The notes beneath the pieces were generated by a model. That model was not told the origin of the DNA, did no database searches, and saw only the letters and a list, made by a program, of their open reading frames with translations. Below, piece by piece: positions 58,828-64,000 of a stretch of DNA of 64,000 nt. Every line of letters starts with the position of its first letter. The first letter of the stretch is position 1. The position numbers and the translations under genes are program-made. The stretch covers positions 2,057,501 to 2,121,500 of the forward strand of contig RCSZ01000008.1 in assembly GCA_014898425.1 (NCBI GenBank). The letters run 5' to 3'. This DNA comes from Botryotinia globosa (taxonomy: Eukaryota; Ascomycota; Leotiomycetes; Helotiales; Sclerotiniaceae).

Positions 58828-61800
58828 CTATTTCTTCGGAAACTTGACAAATCCCATCATCCTATATTTCGTAATCGGTTCCTCATCAGCCACCATTTCA
58901 GTTGGTCTTGAGTCTCCCGGTAGTTCATTTATTGCACCCGACATAAATGTATTGGGTGCAGAAGTTGCAGAGTTTACATCTGATTTGTGAAGGATAGGTG
59001 ATGTGGCAGTGGTATCATTCTATAATGTGTTAGTATCATATAATTTTGGGAGTAAAAATAAAAAAGCAAAGAGGCTTTCAAGATGATGTAGTGGGTGAAA
59101 TTCCCGAGAACTCTCGATCAAGAAGGAATAAAAGATAATACTAACGGCAGTCAGAGGAATCTTCCTAACCATTCCCTTTTCCGCCTTCGAAGGATCGATC
59201 CATGCCATGACAATCGCGGCCTCCTCATCTGGCAATGACATGAACGCCATTGCAAATGAATCAGATTTAATAGTAAGTTCTCTTGAAACTGCTATTTTCC
59301 TGATATCCAACGGACTAGAATTTAGAGCCGAAATCAAATACAAATGCCCCTTTTCATTAACCATAGCTAATTCTTTTCCAGATGGAGAGAAACTAGCGCA
59401 TTGAATACGACTTCCCAGCTTTCCAGATCGATTAGGCGCGGTTCTTATATCTGTTTTTTGACCTGTTTTAGGATGGACGAGGACTGGTACACCGGATTGT
59501 GTCCAAGTCGTTATACACACCAAAACTTCCTCAATACCCGTCCTTGACCGAAAAATAGCAGAAGATAGACCCCTATCTTCTGACTCATGTAATGGAACAT
59601 GATATCTGCAAGAGACTAGTTCTTGAGACGATTGCATTGGAGTCATCCAAAAATATATTTGGATAGCTCCACTTTTGGCACTTCGGGTACTGGCTAGAAG
59701 ATGCATCCCATCATCAGAGTAGGAGAGGGTTTCTACCTCCGGACAGTCTTCGCATTCGCTATGAATGCGACTATGAAGTCGATCCTCTCTAGGTTCGGAT
59801 GTTTGAGTGGTTTTGAAAAAGTAGACTGTTGCGTTTGTAAAGCCTACTGCGACGGTGCTTTCGTTGGGAGATATGGCTATGCTGCTTGCCCAAAGATTTG
59901 GGGGTAAAGGATACTCTACAATCGGAGCTGATGTTTGCAAGTTAACTATTCTAAGCTAGTTTAGTGTTAGTAAATAGATAAATCATTAGGAAAGTGCTAT
60001 TGACCGAAAGGACATACTGTGAGCTTTGGATCTCGGGTGCCAATTATATAAGCTAAATACATTTTGGTTACAGATGCCTTATAACAGCTACTCTCCGTCG
60101 GGAATACACGGGTCATCGCGGGAGGGGATGCTCCCATATCCCAAATTTGTATTAAAGATTGAGTCCAGAATAGGCCATTCGTTGAGTTTTGTGACAAATG
60201 AATATTGATTGCTTTAGCGCTTTTGCTTTTCGAAGTCTTTCTTGGTACTCGTACTAAACTTTCTAGGTTTATTTCGTCGAGTCTTTGAGACTCCAGTGCT
60301 GATGAGGATAGTGATGTGGTTTCGACGGATTGTCCTGGAACAGACTCCTTTCGCGTTCCAGTGAAAACCGATGTCCATTTGGATCCACTTTTTGACTTTT
60401 TTCTATCAGAATGGCTCTGGCCCATTGTTGGTCGGTTCACAAAATAAGTCCCGCTTTCAGAGCCCATTCCATACGGGGTATGGTCATTCGGTGAGGTATT
60501 ACCAATGGAATCTGGAGAAAATGGCGTCTCATCTGTAGTAGTAGAATTTTTCCGAAGCTCTGGTATTCTCGTGGTTTCACCTGACCTCGAACCATCCAGT
60601 GATACTAAGTCGGAAGAGGAAGAAGGAATGGTAATAGGGGTGTCTAGTCTTTGGCTGAAAGTACCAACAGTAGGCGATACTTGAGACGGCAAAGGATGAG
60701 GCAAAGACCTAGACCGATCTTGAGCAGCTGCGGAGATAAAAGTTGTCTTGCTGTGAAAGGGTGAGGGTGGTTCAGTATCATGTGTGCGCATCTTCACATT
60801 GCTTGTACTTGAACTACCGTAGGCTGGATGATAGGGGATTGCTCCATCCATTTTCGGCGGTGGAAGTTGGAAGTATGTAGGAACGTATCGTTCCAAATGC
60901 ATAGCGTCTGCATGGGATTCAAAGGGCTCAAGAAGATCCCAAACCTGCCTTGCAAGCACCATCTCACGCATTATTGTAACTGGTTCTTCGCATTGAGCGC
61001 ACTTTGTCTTTGAGGGTAGTCTAACCTCATTTATATCTGGGTTCTCCAACTGAGCATAGAGATCATCGTCAGCATGCTATTCCATTCGCGTCAGTCCACA
61101 TTCAGACTATTGCTCGGAACCTTCCCGAATAATTATGTCAGAAGTTAAATTCTAGTAAAATACTTGGCGTACCGGAAATTTCAGATTCTCTAGGTATCTC
61201 ATCTGTGAGGCACCAGCTATATGACATTTAGAGCAATTGAGCGTATATATCCTCGGTCTTGACGATCTGGCATGCCGGCTTGGATCATCAAGAGCAAGAA
61301 TCCTTTTCGTAATTTCAGATATGGTATGCATCATCTCCCTATCACTCACGCGACTTATGATTTGACGATCATGAAGTCGCAGACATAGTGCATCTATTGC
61401 ATCCAATTCCTTATCATCTATTTCTATCTGCATTGACTGTCTCCTCAAATCTGGTGTATCTGGAAGGATGATTCGATATTGATCCGTAAAGGTGCCGACC
61501 AAATCTTCTTTGGAGAAGCGTGTCGGGATTCGCATATTCTCAATCGCTCGTAAAACTGCATTCCTCGTTCGTTCTGATGCTGCTGGTAGATATGCATCGC
61601 GAGTTTCTCCATTTATCGTATATTGAATCGAAGCTGCGACGACGAATTGAGTAATGTCTCGAAGTGCAAGAAATTGTGCGAGCCATCCACCTCCCCCACT
61701 GCCTCCTCCTCCTTCTCCTCCTCCTCCTGAACCATCTGCAAGTATAAGAGTAGACAGATATTTCGTCGAGAAGCAATCGTTCAATGGATACTGTAGATGA

Positions 61801-62578
61801 AGAAGTGTGGCAGTCAGTTGAAATTCGTAGATTTTGATTAAAAGGTTCTAGAAGGGAACTTAAAAAGCTTAGGCCTAGCGGAGCCCCATAAGTAAGACGT
61901 TAATATAGTGGCTCTTACCAATTCTTCTGCTAAATTTGGCAGTTCATCCCTTAATTTAGAGGGTAAAGCTAGTGGGTTAGGCTCCGAACCCCGCAACGAT
62001 TCAGTTATTTCTTTGCAAACCAACAACAAAAATGATTTCGGTCCTGGATAACTGTCAAACATATGTTCCAGTGAGCGATGAATGCGCCCAAATCTGTCTC
62101 GACGAATCTTTCTCTGCAATTCGATTTTCGATTGAGATTGTCCATCGGATGGCGGCTGTGGTAATAGTTGAAGGACACGAAGCGCAGATAGTAACAGTTC
62201 GGCCAAGTACTTGTCTCTCAATTGTCGCGACTCCCATAGACTCTCTCGACCTTCGATAACAATGTGTAAGACAAATTCGATCATCCGCAGAGTCACCTCC
62301 CAGCTAGCCAGAAATCCAAAGTACCATCCGTCTTTTTGAAGCTTCGCAGATGGGATAGAAAGGCGTTGTATGTAAAAAATGGCGTTGAGTTGAGCAAATA
62401 GCGTTATTACCAGATTTTGATAGGTTTCCTTATCGCCATCAGAATATACTTTTTCGAGGGAAAACTGCCCCACCAGTTCCAATATTATACTATCGACGTC
62501 GCTGCGCAGGGACAATAGTTTCCAAATGTTTGCTAGACGTGTAAATTGTGGTGATGCGGCCGAGGCTGGAGTCGGCAT
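58828..62578 (-). CDS. Large unknown protein: helical N-half, CxxC pairs, WD40-like C-half
   Basis: I do not recognise this family. Five exons, 62578-61919, 61790-61173, 61076-60018, 59955-59146 and 59019-58828, give 1112 residues with every junction in phase. The first 220 residues are helical. Next come a Gly-rich linker and a mixed domain. Two CxxC pairs, NCSKCHIAG and KCAQCEEPV, sit about 50 residues apart on either side of intron 2 and may form one zinc site. A 250-residue Ser/Thr/Pro-rich segment follows. The C-half contains blade-like repeats: SIAISPNESTVAVGFTNATV, TLSYSDDGMHLLAS, CASFSPSGKELAMVNEKGHL. The tail ends GFVKFPKK. The earlier acceptor ACTAG at 59956 was chosen since it alone keeps phase with the GTATGT donor. 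A scaffold role is inferred from architecture only. Confidence 0.82.
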
Positions 62579-63904
62579 GGTGTGTTGATGGCATGAGCTC
62601 TCAATCTACGTAGTAGCTTCAACGATTCGAAGCAGTCTGGTCGCCACGTGGGCTGACTCCCTCAACTTGGTGCCGCAATAATGGCAAGCTTTGAGAGTAT
62701 ATCATAAGTATGATGCGTGTCAAAATGGACCATGAAGGGCGAAGATCATCAACTCGATCGGATCGTATTGGGCTTGTTTCCTGGCGACCACAACCCGCGA
62801 CCGTTTACAGTAATAGCTAGGGTACCATGAGGGATGAAAAGGGTGGTGGCCCCGCTGTCACTTCAAGAGAACGTTCAAGCAAGGTCTTTGGATAGGATTT
62901 TTTTTCAAAAAGTACCCTTGTTCGGGAAGACTGTGCCCAGATTTGTCTCTGTTGCTCGATCCAATTTGGAAGGTCATCCAATCTCAGCTACGGATACAGA
63001 CCGTTTCGTCTATTCGTATCTCCTGTATACCATTGGATCATTTACTATCTGGCCACTCGGAGGGCTGAAAACCCCAACCGGTATCAGGGTTTATCATATG
63101 CAATGTAACCCACGTTAAGGATCAATGAAAATGCTGGTGGAAAGTCCACAAGGATAGCACAGACTTGATTCTTCTTGTGGAAATCTCAGACGAAAGAACC
63201 AAGCTTCAAAAATTAATCTGACATTAAGGTTTTTCGGGATTGATCTTATTTCAGAACTTTATCTTCTGTACTTGACTGGTTGGTCGGTTCGAAATTTGGT
63301 GTTTTCTTCCTGTTTGAGGTTCATATTTATCCGGTTTTATACATTGTAACCATATTGTAGGAGTATATCTTGTCACGAGGTTTAAACAAAGTACTACCCA
63401 AAAGAGCGGCAGATGCGGGAGTCCCTGTGAGTACGCATCAGCTTTGTGCGATATAATTAGTCGTCCCATCTATGTGGTTACATTAGACCTTCCGCCCGTA
63501 CAGGGGCTCAATATTGCGGAGGATTGTCTACATCGAGGCAGTGCAGATATATATGATTCTAGGCGACCCTGATTCCTTCAACCTCTTTTGCGCGAATTGT
63601 CATCACATTTTTGACTCGAAATTTCGACCGCAACATTATTACGATGGATCATGAAAAACCTGAAGCGGTGATTCCACCGCAAATATTCGAATTCGACATT
63701 GATCAAACTCGAAGTCGGACAAGTCCAGATGCAGAGCCTAATTACCCTGAAGACCGTCGGGAACGCCGAGGGGAGAGTCTGTGGTGCGCCAATCTGTACC
63801 ATTCAATCTTTGCGACCACTAATTATAATTAGGAGAACGCTTGGTGAACGGCACATTAACGTGAGTTGCTGAGCTATGGCTGAGCTATTTTTCTGTCAGA
63901 AACA
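62579..63904. other. Intergenic at the right side of the window
   Basis: Holds the promoter of the 1112-residue gene and probably that of the partial gene at the edge. Frames at 62834-63118 and 63611-63832 have no recognisable domain or splicing support. Confidence 0.4.
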
Positions 63905-64000
63905 ATGGCTAACGACGTAAATCGTACGCCAGATGATAGCGTTTTCTGGGTACGTTCCTCGAAATCAAACTCTACCCAAGCATAAAAATAACGTAATACG
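63905..64000 (+). CDS. Possible first exon of a gene leaving the window
   Basis: An ATG at 63905 opens a 15-codon frame (MANDVNRTPDDSVFW) that ends at a consensus donor GTACGT at 63950. The peptide has natural composition and the donor is strong, so this may be the start of a gene cut by the window edge. No family can be named, and the call is speculative. Confidence 0.3.

Noticed and set aside
62834..63118. 94-codon plus-strand frame near the right edge
   Set aside because: No domain or conserved-looking motif; composition is compatible with chance.

Overview
The window is nuclear DNA of a filamentous ascomycete (Pezizomycotina). The genes carry short GT-AG introns (about 45-210 nt), often with CTAAC-like branch sites, and the intergenic DNA is AT-rich with many microsatellites. 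The repertoire is typically fungal: a Cdc10-type septin, TORC subunit Lst8, Ski8, cell-surface Ser/Thr-rich proteins, a fungal SRPK-like kinase and a fungal cellulose-synthase-like GT2. Protein wording and base composition suggest a Leotiomycete such as Botrytis or Sclerotinia, but that is inference from memory, not a search. All gene models were spliced by hand, and every multi-exon model listed keeps frame across its junctions.

Layout. 1-7 kb is a housekeeping block: SERF/4F5 protein (+), guanylate kinase (-), Cdc10-type septin (-), mitochondrial ribosomal protein bL32m (+) and Ski8 (+). 7-13 kb holds simple repeats, a small GPI-anchor-type protein (-) and a Ser-rich cupredoxin (-). 13-21 kb has an SMN orthologue (-), Lst8 (-) and a 703-residue unknown nuclear-type protein (+). 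21-30 kb is rich in micro- and minisatellites, with another GPI-type surface protein (-) and a Ser/Pro-rich unknown (-). 30-46 kb contains a large unknown (+), a nine-exon GH35 beta-galactosidase (-), a Pro/Arg-rich PY-motif protein (+), a Kre9/Knh1-like membrane protein (+) and an SRPK-like kinase (+). 47.7-50.3 kb is the GT2 glycosyltransferase (-). 50.4-56.6 kb is gene-poor and carries a well-defined 380-bp MITE with pogo/Fot1-like ends. 56.6-64 kb has a lectin/glucanase-like surface protein (+), a 1112-residue unknown with two CxxC pairs and WD40-like blades (-), and a possible truncated gene at the right edge.

How the genes relate. No biosynthetic or defence cluster is visible; neighbours look functionally independent. 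Loose themes are RNA and growth control (SMN, Ski8, Lst8, SRPK-like kinase) and the cell surface (three GPI/Ser-rich proteins, the Kre9-like protein, GT2, GH35). I found no rRNA, tRNA, CRISPR array or intact autonomous transposon. The most distinctive non-coding signals are the MITE, a 16-bp minisatellite, and five perfect copies of the palindrome TACCTAGGTA in intergenic DNA.
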